Origin: Sphingobacterium sp. UBA2700
GTDB lineage: Bacteria; Bacteroidota; Bacteroidia; Sphingobacteriales; Sphingobacteriaceae
Length of the DNA stretch: 64,000 nucleotides
Reading direction: 5' to 3'
Assembly: GCA_002354335.1 (NCBI GenBank)
Contig: DELI01000020.1
Span: 62,001 to 126,000 of the forward strand
Shown: positions 26,762 through 35,138 of the stretch, piece after piece
How positions within the stretch are numbered: the first letter of the stretch is position 1
How the letters are laid out: each line of letters opens with the position of its first letter
The notes under the pieces: generated by a model
The model's database searches: none
What the model was told of the DNA's origin: nothing
The model's input: only the letters and a program-made list of their open reading frames with translations
Translations under genes and position numbers: made by a program

Positions 26762-27655
26762 ATGATACACAACAGTTCTTATTTTGAGCGATTAGAACAC
26801 AATCCGCGTGACCCGAGTCATTGGCATGCATTGTTTCTTGATAATAGCGTCCCATTCAACAAGGACGCTAAAGCGGCGTTTTTATTTGATTCAACTAGAA
26901 AGAGTAAACAGTTTCTACTCCCCTTTCTACGCGTTTTCGGACGCCTGACCATCATTATTTTACAGATTTTTAAAGCGGTTGCTCCCAACCTCATCAATGC
27001 GCCAAGGACGCTGCATCGATTTTTGTATTGGGGCATGAAATACTGGGTTTCGCCAGAGGCTAACTTTCTGATTTTACGGCATTTTTATTTAGGATCAGAC
27101 GTCCTACGCTTCATTAAAGATAATGTTGAAGGCGCAGAAAACATCCCGATGAACCCATTAAAACCGCTTTCTATCGAAGCTGTGAAAGATAATTTATTTT
27201 TAGAACACGATCTCAACCTTTATAATTTCATCATCAATTTGAACAAGGCAATACAAGAACAGGGGTTAACGATTCATCCGGTGGAGCATCCGGATTTTTC
27301 GGCGATAGGTAGCCAACCTATTCCATTCGAGGAATTTAGGGATGGATGGACCAATATATTGGATTTATCCTCTGCAATTGAGATCTTCACGCCTGTCTAT
27401 CAGTTCTTTTTAACGGATAATGACTTTTGGCGAGCTTCCAATTCATTGCAGTTAGATGAAGTTATTGGCGTGTATGCGGCGACGATCATGCGATGCCCGG
27501 AGAAACTAGTGGCGTTAAATAACAAACACCCGATGATCCCATTGCCAACTTATGGCGCAGGTTTCCGTCTCGTCCTACATGGTCTGTCAACCGAGGTGCT
27601 GCATCATTTAATCAGTCAAGAGAAATTTCACAAGGACACCGAAGTAATTGTCTAA
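26762..27655 (+). CDS. Unrecognised protein in the ketosynthase operon
   Basis: 297 residues, no family I can name with certainty. It is mostly helical by composition, with one hydrophobic stretch at about residues 55-80 (FLRVFGRLTIIILQIFKAVA) but no signal peptide. Distinct parts are EHDLNLYNFIINLNKAI and a C-terminal MIPLPTYGAGFRLVLHG. It begins 6 bp after the ketosynthase fusion with an AAGAAG ribosome site, so it is the third gene of the operon. It may be membrane-associated and take part in handling the lipid product. This is inferred from context only. Confidence 0.65.
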   Translation: MIHNSSYFERLEHNPRDPSHWHALFLDNSVPFNKDAKAAFLFDSTRKSKQFLLPFLRVFGRLTIIILQIFKAVAPNLINAPRTLHRFLYWGMKYWVSPEANFLILRHFYLGSDVLRFIKDNVEGAENIPMNPLKPLSIEAVKDNLFLEHDLNLYNFIINLNKAIQEQGLTIHPVEHPDFSAIGSQPIPFEEFRDGWTNILDLSSAIEIFTPVYQFFLTDNDFWRASNSLQLDEVIGVYAATIMRCPEKLVALNNKHPMIPLPTYGAGFRLVLHGLSTEVLHHLISQEKFHKDTEVIV

Positions 27656-27691
27656 TATTTACTGATACCTCGAATCATATTTTGAATCATT

Positions 27692-27736
27692 CCTCTATTT
27701 TAGATATTACGTTTATCGACGGTTCTAAAATAGAGG
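27692..27736. repeat. 13-bp perfect inverted repeat between convergent genes
   Basis: CCTCTATTTTAGA (27692-27704) and TCTAAAATAGAGG (27724-27736) are exact inverted copies around a 19-base spacer. There is no T-tract after the hairpin on either strand, so it is not a standard terminator, although its place between two 3' ends suggests one. Confidence 0.7.
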
Positions 27737-27752
27737 AAAAAATATGTGAAGC

Positions 27753-28700
27753 CTATAAACCCTGGGACGCTAAATAATTTCCTAAAGCATTCAGTTCAGT
27801 ATCTTTCAGGATCACTTTTTTATCCTTGTCTAAAAGATAAATTGTTGGAGAAGCCTTAAGGTCATAAAGTCCTTTGTTTAATACCTCTTGCTTTTCATCC
27901 ACAGCATTAATCCAATTCGAAGGAATATTGTCAGCATAATCATTCCATATCTCTAGATTTCCCTCAGGGTATATGGCTAAAATCTGCATCTGTTTATTGG
28001 CAATCATTTGATTAATGGATTCTTGTTCTTTTAAGACCTTTATCACCTGCTCGCAATTGCTACATCCGGGCTCATAAAACATGAGCAGTATTAATGGAGC
28101 TTGTAGCTCATGAAGTTTATTAAATGTTTTACTCTTTGTCTGATAAACAAAGTCAGTCGCCGTAGAACCAACTTTATTCTTACGAACAAGGTCCAACAGT
28201 ATCCTATAGCGCGCTTTTTCGTCCTCAGCGATCTTATCAGAGCTGGTATAATATTCGAGTACAGGCTCGTAAAACGAGTCGCTACGCATCGGCGAATTCG
28301 GGTCATAAAGGTAGCTATCTAATTTCTTTTTGAAATAGTCGAATCCTTTTTGTTCCTGCTTCGCTTGATCTAAAAAGTCTGTAATGCCCTCCTTCAGCTG
28401 CTCAGCAGATACTGCGGGAAATATGGAAAGGTAATTCACAAAAGCTTGCTCCGCGTATTCCGAGTCGATAATCTTCGCCGTATCGCTGAAATTGAAGTTA
28501 TCCCAATAATGACTAAACAAATAATTAAGCTGTTCCTCTTTGCTCGTTAAATTGGCGCCTGGTTGAGGAGGATGGTATTCCGTTGATGTATTGACATTGG
28601 GATTTGCTGGAGGAGCAGTTTTCTTTTCCTGATTGCAGGACAACAAAACAGTAGCAACGAATACAGCGCTGAATAATAGTTTAGTTTTTGGAATCTTCAT
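27753..28700 (-). CDS. Lipoprotein with thioredoxin-like domain (DUF5106-like)
   Basis: 315 residues. A lipoprotein signal with Cys22 (VLLSCNQEK) is followed by a Pro/Asn-rich linker and a helical N-terminal domain of about 120 residues of the DUF5106 type. The C-terminal thioredoxin fold has the redox pair FYEPGCSNCEQV (Cys213, Cys216), a cis-Pro loop in ASPTIYLL, and the ending LNALGNYLASQGL. It is an envelope-anchored disulfide oxidoreductase related to the ResA/TlpA group. Its partner protein is unknown. It is convergent with the ketosynthase operon. Confidence 0.83.
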   Translation of the reverse strand: MKIPKTKLLFSAVFVATVLLSCNQEKKTAPPANPNVNTSTEYHPPQPGANLTSKEEQLNYLFSHYWDNFNFSDTAKIIDSEYAEQAFVNYLSIFPAVSAEQLKEGITDFLDQAKQEQKGFDYFKKKLDSYLYDPNSPMRSDSFYEPVLEYYTSSDKIAEDEKARYRILLDLVRKNKVGSTATDFVYQTKSKTFNKLHELQAPLILLMFYEPGCSNCEQVIKVLKEQESINQMIANKQMQILAIYPEGNLEIWNDYADNIPSNWINAVDEKQEVLNKGLYDLKASPTIYLLDKDKKVILKDTELNALGNYLASQGL

Positions 28701-28825
28701 ATTTGGACGAAATCAATTCTTTCTTTAGTGTTTGAATTATGGTAAAGATAAAAATAGTCTTATTCCAAAAAGAGTACCAAGACGTTTGAATTATCTAAAT
28801 GTAGACGAATAATTATTTTTGTTCC

Positions 28826-29509
28826 CTACCAGATTTTAAAGCTTATGCCCATCGTCGCGGCGAAGCTTCCATCAAAATCTCTACCCCCATACTCTCCGTC
28901 AAATCCATCGCCATGTATATTTCCGCGTAGGTCAAGATTAATATCGATAAGATCATTTATGCGGAAGGTTTGCAGTAGTCCAAAGCCGGGGCTAAGTCTA
29001 ATCTCGTTGCTATGGTTCAAGCCCACGATGCCGCCTACGGTCGCATATGGAATAAAGCTATAGGTTCGATCATATTGATAACCTAATAAATCATTCGAGA
29101 TATTGATCAAGAGATCCGCATTGACACTAATGTACTTTAGGGTTTGATGCAGTAGCCTTTGCCCGGGGTCAAAGATTTTTCCTGTGGAAAGGCTCTTCGT
29201 TTGAGTCAACCCCTTATATTCCATCCCGCCGATATTCAATCGAGCTCCAAAACTATTATTGAACCATTTTGCAGCAAAGATTTCAAACTTTGGGCAGATA
29301 CGATCTTCATACGCAAGTTGTTTGTCATGATCTCCAAGATAGATTCCAATACCAGTGCTTGCACCAACGAACCAAAAATCCTGAGTATTGCTAAATCGTA
29401 TATTACTGTGCGTTGATTTGCTTGGGGGATCGCTTGGATCGTTGGTCTCTTTTGAATGCAATGGAAGGCAAATACAAATTAGAAGTAGGGATACGAGGTA
29501 CTTTTTCAT
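28826..29509 (-). CDS. Outer-membrane beta-barrel-like protein
   Basis: About 227 residues. The ATG at 29509 is chosen because it begins a clean signal peptide (MKKYLVSLLLICICLPLHS); the frame stays open further upstream to 29623. The mature part has alternating hydrophobic beta strands and ends in DGSFAATMGISFKIW, with an aromatic last residue as in outer-membrane barrels. Glycine/aspartate turns (GIYLGDHDKQLAYED) suggest an eight- to twelve-stranded barrel. Its function is unknown. Confidence 0.7.
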   Translation of the reverse strand: MKKYLVSLLLICICLPLHSKETNDPSDPPSKSTHSNIRFSNTQDFWFVGASTGIGIYLGDHDKQLAYEDRICPKFEIFAAKWFNNSFGARLNIGGMEYKGLTQTKSLSTGKIFDPGQRLLHQTLKYISVNADLLINISNDLLGYQYDRTYSFIPYATVGGIVGLNHSNEIRLSPGFGLLQTFRINDLIDINLDLRGNIHGDGFDGEYGGRDFDGSFAATMGISFKIW

Positions 29510-29814
29510 GTAGAAAAGGGATCGGTAAGTTATTAATTTTGTAGTGAAAGGCATTTTACGGTTAAATTCGAGGTCGGAGCTCATTTGAAAATCAATTTTA
29601 AAAAACCAATGATATACACACAAACAAATCTCAAACGTTAAACATCAACAACTCAAAGGTAATTTTTTATTGCTATTAATGCTAATTTTAAAATACAAAT
29701 CACATAAAATTAACCCGAGCATCATCTTCATTGATGAAGCGGAACTAGCAAAAACGCAGGTAGTGAATCTTAGCCATTGTCCGAATGAACAGCGCCTGAC
29801 CTAAGTGCAATAAA
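29510..29814. other. Intergenic stretch with a possible 41-codon ORF
   Basis: First part of the 593-bp gap 29510-30102. The plus strand has an ATG-started frame from 29679 to a stop at 29802-29804 (begins MLILKYKSHK, ends CPNEQRLT). No homologue is recognised and no clear ribosome site precedes it, so it may be chance. Nothing else is seen before the repeat that follows. Confidence 0.2.
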
Positions 29815-29919
29815 AGACTTTGATAAAACCTATCAAACCCAAATCATATCCAATCCACAAGGGCTTTGATACGGGTTTGTATTGGGTTTACATTGGGTTT
29901 GAAAGGGCTTTGAAAGGGG
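29815..29919. repeat. Intergenic repeat element, copy 2 (inverted)
   Basis: Compared with copies at 7.2 and 47.3 kb this one is reversed. The core reads AAGGGCTTTGATACGGG, then GTTTGTATTGGGTTTACATT and GGGTTTGAAAGGGCTTTGA on the plus strand (29859-29914). Upstream words CTATCAAACCCAAATC supply the pairing arm. It lies between the ends of two genes, as the other copies do. Confidence 0.75.
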
Positions 29920-30051
29920 ACTGACTAGACTTTGATATCTAGTAGTTATTATTTAGAGATAGCGAGGTTGTAGGTTTTACACCAAAGATGTCGGACCCAA
30001 TATTTTAGACCTTAGAATTGGTTTACTGCTAAATTAAAAGATTATTAAAAT

Positions 30052-30081
30052 CAAAGAGCTGTCCAAAAGGACAGCTCTTTG
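30052..30081 (-). terminator. Terminator of the polysaccharide operon
   Basis: CAAAGAGCTGTCC pairs perfectly with GGACAGCTCTTTG around AAAA. On the minus strand a T-rich stretch follows. It is 21 bp after the stop of the Wzc-like gene; on the plus strand a T-tract also follows, so it may act both ways. Confidence 0.85.
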
Positions 30082-30102
30082 ATTTTTTTGAAAAAAGAAA
30101 GT

Positions 30103-32490
30103 TTACGCTTTTTTAAATAGTTTATCGAAGAAACTAGGTTTTTTCTTAACGTCATAGCCATAGCCGTAGCCGTATCCATAACCATAACCGTATCCATAGC
30201 CGTAAGATCTAGGGTCTTCCTTCACGCCGTTAAGCACGACTGCCATGTTTTTGAGCTTTTTGTTCTCATATACTTTTTCGATGTTTGGCAACTGCCGTCT
30301 ATCTAAATTACCCGAGCGGATAACGAAAACCGTCATGTCGGCTACGCGATTCGAAATATAAGCATCCGCGACGATTTCAATAGGCACGCTATCTATAACG
30401 ACATAGTCATATTTCTCTTTCAGTTGCTCCACCAAGGAATCCAATCTCTTCGTCAATAACAATTCCACCGGATTTGGCGCAGGTACGCCGATTGGAATTA
30501 AATCGATATCAAAACCGTCAACCAAATTCGTTTTATAGGTGATTTCATCTAAGGTTACAACGCTGTTTGCGAGAAAATGTGTAACTCCTTTTGTCACTGG
30601 CAGGTTGAACTTGGAGCTCAATGTACCTTTACGAATATCCAAATCCAAGATGGCTACTTTCTTATTTAAGAATGCCAGCGTTGCAGAAAGATTCAACGCC
30701 GAGAAGGTCTTACCAGCACCGATTCTTGAAGATGAAAACATAATTACTTTATTGTTTTCTTCATCCGGACTCATGAAGCTGATATTGGTTCTCAGGATTC
30801 GGAATGCTTCAGTCAATGGGTCTCTGCCGTTTTCTTGAACTTTGACATCGGTTTTCGATCTTTTGTCAAGCATCAAAGGTATTTCTGCTAAGAATGGAAT
30901 AGTAAGGTTGTTTTCTAAATCTGCCCTGCTGCGCACTTTGGAATCTAGCATCAACATCATCAGTAAAATAAACGTGGGTAGCAATAGGCCTATCCCCATG
31001 CCCACAGCTAACTTCCTAAACTTGCTCGGTGCTATAGGCGCATCCGAACCTGCTGCCGGGTCTATTATACGGATGTTATTTTCCGTCATCGCTTTGTTAA
31101 GCGCATTTTCCTCACGCTTATTCAATAAGAATAGGTACAACTCCTCTTTAACCTTTTGCTGACGTTCAACGGACAACATTGTTCTCTCCTTCTGTGGAGT
31201 CTCCATCACTTTCCCTGTTAAACGAGTGTACTCTCTATTCACATTCCCTAGCTTTATTCTCAGCCCTTCTGTTGCATTATCAACTGCGCGATTAATGTTT
31301 GATCGCATAGAATTTAACTCTCTATTCAATTCGATAACAATAGGGTTCTCAGTGCTACTGCCCTCCTCTAATCTGTTCTTCTTGAGGAGAAGACTATTGT
31401 ATTCATTAATCTGTGTTTCAATATTGGCATCAACTAAGCCTGTATTGTTTGGGATCAAATCCTTTTCTCTCTCCGACGTACGCATGTAATCGCGCATCAT
31501 TTGAGCTAACTTGATATCGGTCTCAATTTTTTGTTTTTCATTTTGAAACTGACGACTTTCGCTAAGGTACATGTCACCTGAAGTTGCTACATCCAGTCCT
31601 TGATTATTTGTCTTAAGTCGCTCAATATTGGACTCAACAGAATCCAGATCTTTTTCAATGATGGTCAATCGTCTTTGAATAAAATCAGCTGTATTTCGTG
31701 CAATTTGATTCTTATCTTCGATTGTGATGGCATTATACACCTCGATCAGTTTTGTAATAACGTCATCTGCTCTTTTAGGAGAACCATCTTGAATACTGAT
31801 TTCTAACAACGAAGCATCGTCTTGCATTTGGTTAATACTAAGGTTGCCCAGGAAGTAACCGGCTGTTGCATTGACACTATTTTTAGTAATCTTAATTTGA
31901 GTGCCGAAATAATATTCTGTGTAATTTTCATTTGCGAAGAGGGTTAATCTACCAACAGGAGTTTCGACCTCTGTATTGAACTTTACATTAATTTTTTTGG
32001 ATGTACGATCAAATCCCGATAGTTCTACTGTATTTTTGTCAATTCCAGTTACATAGAATGAATAAGCATCGTTTTGGCGACTGTTTTTAAATTTAACCAA
32101 GATTGGAGAATCCTTGTATAGTTCGACATCGCGTAAGCCTCTTCTTTCGACGTAACTAATGTTGGCATCCAATTCGGCTACCGTCTGTCTCATCAATTCT
32201 TTCGATTTCAGTTGTAATATCTCAGTCGCCACACTAACTGTGTTATAATACATAGAGGATCGAGTGACTCTACTTGATGCTGGTGTATTTTCAGGAGTTT
32301 TGATCATTACCGTCTCACTTCTCTTGAAAACATAAGGTGATATACTATACTGATAATAAAAGAACGCTGAAAAAACCAATATGGATAACAAATACCATTT
32401 CCAATAATGTAAAAGGTAATTGAGCACATCAACGATGTTTACTGATTTTGAATCGCTATTTGAGACGAAATTCTTGTTGTTTGTATTCAT
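30103..32490 (-). CDS. Wzc-like polysaccharide tyrosine autokinase/chain-length protein
   Basis: 795 residues. The Wzz-type N-terminal region has membrane helices at about residues 34-52 and 508-528 flanking a long periplasmic coiled coil. A BY-kinase domain follows: a variant Walker A (MFSSSRIGAGKTFSALNL, with GAGKT), Walker A' in AILDLDIRKG and Walker B in YDYVVIDSVP. The tail carries (YG)8Y, nine tyrosines encoded at 30154-30204, as an autophosphorylation cluster. It controls capsule or exopolysaccharide assembly at the inner membrane. It is the last gene of the minus-strand polysaccharide operon, 9 bp after the chimeric GT8/Wza ORF. Its normal outer-membrane partner Wza is present only as a C-terminal stub in that ORF. 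Confidence 0.92.
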   Translation of the reverse strand: MNTNNKNFVSNSDSKSVNIVDVLNYLLHYWKWYLLSILVFSAFFYYQYSISPYVFKRSETVMIKTPENTPASSRVTRSSMYYNTVSVATEILQLKSKELMRQTVAELDANISYVERRGLRDVELYKDSPILVKFKNSRQNDAYSFYVTGIDKNTVELSGFDRTSKKINVKFNTEVETPVGRLTLFANENYTEYYFGTQIKITKNSVNATAGYFLGNLSINQMQDDASLLEISIQDGSPKRADDVITKLIEVYNAITIEDKNQIARNTADFIQRRLTIIEKDLDSVESNIERLKTNNQGLDVATSGDMYLSESRQFQNEKQKIETDIKLAQMMRDYMRTSEREKDLIPNNTGLVDANIETQINEYNSLLLKKNRLEEGSSTENPIVIELNRELNSMRSNINRAVDNATEGLRIKLGNVNREYTRLTGKVMETPQKERTMLSVERQQKVKEELYLFLLNKREENALNKAMTENNIRIIDPAAGSDAPIAPSKFRKLAVGMGIGLLLPTFILLMMLMLDSKVRSRADLENNLTIPFLAEIPLMLDKRSKTDVKVQENGRDPLTEAFRILRTNISFMSPDEENNKVIMFSSSRIGAGKTFSALNLSATLAFLNKKVAILDLDIRKGTLSSKFNLPVTKGVTHFLANSVVTLDEITYKTNLVDGFDIDLIPIGVPAPNPVELLLTKRLDSLVEQLKEKYDYVVIDSVPIEIVADAYISNRVADMTVFVIRSGNLDRRQLPNIEKVYENKKLKNMAVVLNGVKEDPRSYGYGYGYGYGYGYGYGYDVKKKPSFFDKLFKKA

Positions 32491-32499
32491 TATGGATGG

Positions 32500-33162
32500 C
32501 TATCTTACGAAATTTAATACAGTTAATACTACTGTCACTAATCCTAAACCGAAGGAGATTAAGCGCCAAGTTCTCTCCTCTTTTGGTGTTGACTCGTCGT
32601 CTTTAGGTTCGATAAACACGACATCATTTTGCTTTAAATAATAGGCTGGAGAGTCGAAAATTGCTTGTTTTTCGATATCTACAATAATTTTTTTGCGCAT
32701 GCCGTTTTCCTCCCGAATTACAGTAATGCGATCGGAGGCAGCGTAGGGAGTAGAAACGCCTGCAACATAGTATCCGGTCAAATCCGTATCAAAATAGATA
32801 CTCGATAAATCGTCCCTAAAGATAACATCGACATCATGATACATAATCTTATCATACTGCGGAATCAAGTCTGGAATTAGAAGACGATAATAGGTGGCTT
32901 GCGTAATACCACGAATCTGAAAAGCATCCCTAAAATCACTTCCCACATTAACATACTGGATCGAAAACTCGGAAAACTGTAGAAACAGCTTCTCTAAGAT
33001 TCTCGATGATGGAAACTTTGCCTCAGAATCATGTAAGATAAAAATATCGTAAAACGTCTCCGGTTTCGCGTGATGTAGTAAGGAAGTCATACAAACGCCC
33101 GCCTGCATAACCAAATTATCATCGAAACTGAATACTATTGGAACTACATTCTTTGAACTCAT
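32500..33162 (-). CDS. Chimeric ORF: GT8 glycosyltransferase N-part joined to Wza-type export protein C-end
   Basis: 220 residues that belong to two unrelated families. Residues 1-143 are a family 8 glycosyltransferase (IVFSFDDNLVMQAGVCMTSL, the DVDV metal motif at 110-113, and GYYVAGVSTP), but the second half of the enzyme is missing. From about residue 145 the sequence is the end of a Bacteroidota polysaccharide export protein: RITVIREENGMRKKI, FDSPAYYLKQNDVVFIEP, then a final membrane helix (about 201-218). An in-frame deletion with a junction near 32727-32740 best explains this. The product lacks the acceptor half of GT8 and the SLBB/pore part of Wza, so it is probably not functional. It sits where wza is expected, just before wzc. 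Confidence 0.85.
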   Translation of the reverse strand: MSSKNVVPIVFSFDDNLVMQAGVCMTSLLHHAKPETFYDIFILHDSEAKFPSSRILEKLFLQFSEFSIQYVNVGSDFRDAFQIRGITQATYYRLLIPDLIPQYDKIMYHDVDVIFRDDLSSIYFDTDLTGYYVAGVSTPYAASDRITVIREENGMRKKIIVDIEKQAIFDSPAYYLKQNDVVFIEPKDDESTPKEERTWRLISFGLGLVTVVLTVLNFVR

Positions 33163-33166
33163 AGCA

Positions 33167-34156
33167 TTATTTTTTAAGAAGTTCCTTTAAGCGAATCCAA
33201 AGTCTCGGGAATAACCACTTATCACTCACAATTTGTCCTGCAATAAACTTATAATGCCAGGGCAAGTCGGTATCTTGAATATATTCATTGCTCTCTGGAA
33301 AAAAATCACGCCAAGTTTTGAAGTTTTCTACTGATTTTCCTTTCACTAACAAATTAGTCTTACTAATCAGTTTCAACCTCATAACCCATGGAAGTAGATT
33401 CTCGAGATTCATTTTTTTGAGGAAAGATTCAATTCCTTTGATATTTTCGAACCATTCCTTATTCACTTTAAAAGTCTTAATATTTACTTGGCTTATTGCT
33501 AAGTTTCTATATTGAATATAGTAATACAAACTGGAATTTAGATAACTTACTTTTTTAGCGAAATAAAATAATTGAACACAAACTCGTAGATCCTCGGACA
33601 TGTTCAATCCATCGGGAAACTTGATGTTATTTGCTAAGAAAAGACCCCTCGCTATTAATTTATTCGACATCCCGCCAAACAGTGCCCCGCTAACTAAGCC
33701 CTCAACACAGGCAATTGGATCTTCGGAAAATCGCTGATTGACAACCTCTTGCTTATCATCATAGACATGTATATAGTCGCACCAAACGATATCAGAACCG
33801 TCTGCTTCCGCTTTTTCATAAAGTAATTTGAACATATCCGTGCTGACGTAATCATCGGGATCTACCGCTGCGAGATATTTCCCTTCGGACGCATTTAATC
33901 CGACATTTCTCGTTGAAGCGACACCTTTATTTTCAGTGTTTTGAAGCAACTTTACATGAATATGTTCGTTTAAGTGATGTTGCTCTATTAGCGATTTCAA
34001 TGTCGCAAAACTTTCATCGCTACTACAATCATCAATAAAAATAAGCTCAATGTCGTCTAAGCTTTGGTTTAACAAACTTAAAACGCACTTCTCGAGATAA
34101 CGCTCAACGTTGTAAATCGGGATAGTAACACTTACTTTATATCTATGATGTTCCAT
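33167..34156 (-). CDS. Glycosyltransferase family 2
   Basis: 329 residues with a GT-A fold. VSVTIPIYNVERYLEKCVLS at the N-terminus binds the nucleotide-sugar; IFIDDCSSD and the metal-binding DPDDY (about residue 106) follow. There is no membrane helix, so it is a cytoplasmic enzyme adding one sugar to a lipid-linked repeat unit. The sugar is not predictable. It is in an operon 4 bp upstream of the chimeric GT8 ORF. It is now the only complete GT2 enzyme in this locus. Confidence 0.92.
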   Translation of the reverse strand: MEHHRYKVSVTIPIYNVERYLEKCVLSLLNQSLDDIELIFIDDCSSDESFATLKSLIEQHHLNEHIHVKLLQNTENKGVASTRNVGLNASEGKYLAAVDPDDYVSTDMFKLLYEKAEADGSDIVWCDYIHVYDDKQEVVNQRFSEDPIACVEGLVSGALFGGMSNKLIARGLFLANNIKFPDGLNMSEDLRVCVQLFYFAKKVSYLNSSLYYYIQYRNLAISQVNIKTFKVNKEWFENIKGIESFLKKMNLENLLPWVMRLKLISKTNLLVKGKSVENFKTWRDFFPESNEYIQDTDLPWHYKFIAGQIVSDKWLFPRLWIRLKELLKK

Positions 34157-34173
34157 GGAAATTTACAAACTCG

Positions 34174-35133
34174 CTACTTCCCAAACTCTGCCTTCAACAT
34201 CCTTCGTAACCCTTCTTCCAACGAATAGGGCGGAACAAATCCCGATCCCATTGCTTTCGTCGAATCGTATTTTGTTACGGCACAAAACTTTTTCACCCTA
34301 ACCGAACTAATGTTCAGCTTCTTCCTCGTCAAAAACGCGAGTACATCGAAACCATATCCCCCCATCATGCCTAACCAGTAAGGTATATGAGTGGTCGGTA
34401 TTTGTTTACCAAGAATTTCGCCGGTATGATATACTAAGTCATTAGTCGTGAAATCAGGTTTATCAACATAATTATAGATATTATATCCAGTTGTCATTTT
34501 TAGAAGCATAAATTCGATGAATGCAATAATATTGCCGACATAGGACATAGACTTTTGGTTATTGCCCTTGCCGATCATCATAAATTTACCACTCGCAATC
34601 TGGCTTAGCAAATTAAAAACATTGCCGCGATTACCTTCACCAAATATCACTGTCGGACGAACAATATTGATGTTCCAATCCTGATGCCCTTTGCTCCACT
34701 CATCCAGCACTTGCTCTGCTTCCCATTTACTGATCCCATAATGATTAAATGGATCCTTTGGAGAGTCTTCTGTCGGATTCGGCTTATCTAAACCATAGAC
34801 AGCAACAGAACTCGTAAAAATAATGCGCTTAATTTCATTATGCTCCATCGCTTCCAAGGTATTCCGCATTCCCTGTACATTGACATCATAATACAACGAT
34901 GTCGGCGTCACATCATCGCGATGTTCGGCCGCCAGTAGAATCACGACATCGAATCCCGCAAGCTCACGTTTTAAAGATGCTGTATCCAAAACATTGGCAA
35001 TGCTTGTAATCTGATGGTGGATTTTACTATCCTGCTTATCAATATTTTTAATATGAAGATCTGGTTTGGCTTGGAGCAACGAAATCAACTGTGTCCCCAC
35101 GAATCCCGACCCACCAATAATGGCTATGTTCAT
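34174..35133 (-). CDS. NAD-dependent epimerase/dehydratase (extended SDR)
   Basis: 319 residues. GGSGFVGTQLI (Rossmann glycine motif), LLAAEHRDDV, SSVAVYG and YGISKWEAE (catalytic Tyr-x-x-x-Lys) are all present, so it should be active. It resembles UDP-sugar 4-epimerases and the reductases that act with WecA/MraY-type initiating transferases. It would supply an activated sugar for the repeat unit. It lies between the MraY-like and GT2 genes with short gaps (5 and 17 bp), as part of the polysaccharide operon. Confidence 0.9.
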   Translation of the reverse strand: MNIAIIGGSGFVGTQLISLLQAKPDLHIKNIDKQDSKIHHQITSIANVLDTASLKRELAGFDVVILLAAEHRDDVTPTSLYYDVNVQGMRNTLEAMEHNEIKRIIFTSSVAVYGLDKPNPTEDSPKDPFNHYGISKWEAEQVLDEWSKGHQDWNINIVRPTVIFGEGNRGNVFNLLSQIASGKFMMIGKGNNQKSMSYVGNIIAFIEFMLLKMTTGYNIYNYVDKPDFTTNDLVYHTGEILGKQIPTTHIPYWLGMMGGYGFDVLAFLTRKKLNISSVRVKKFCAVTKYDSTKAMGSGFVPPYSLEEGLRRMLKAEFGK

Positions 35134-35138
35134 TTTTT

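Noticed and set aside
30539..31489. Several plus-strand ORFs of 87-106 codons
   Set aside because: All are antisense to the Wzc-like gene, which has full domain support.
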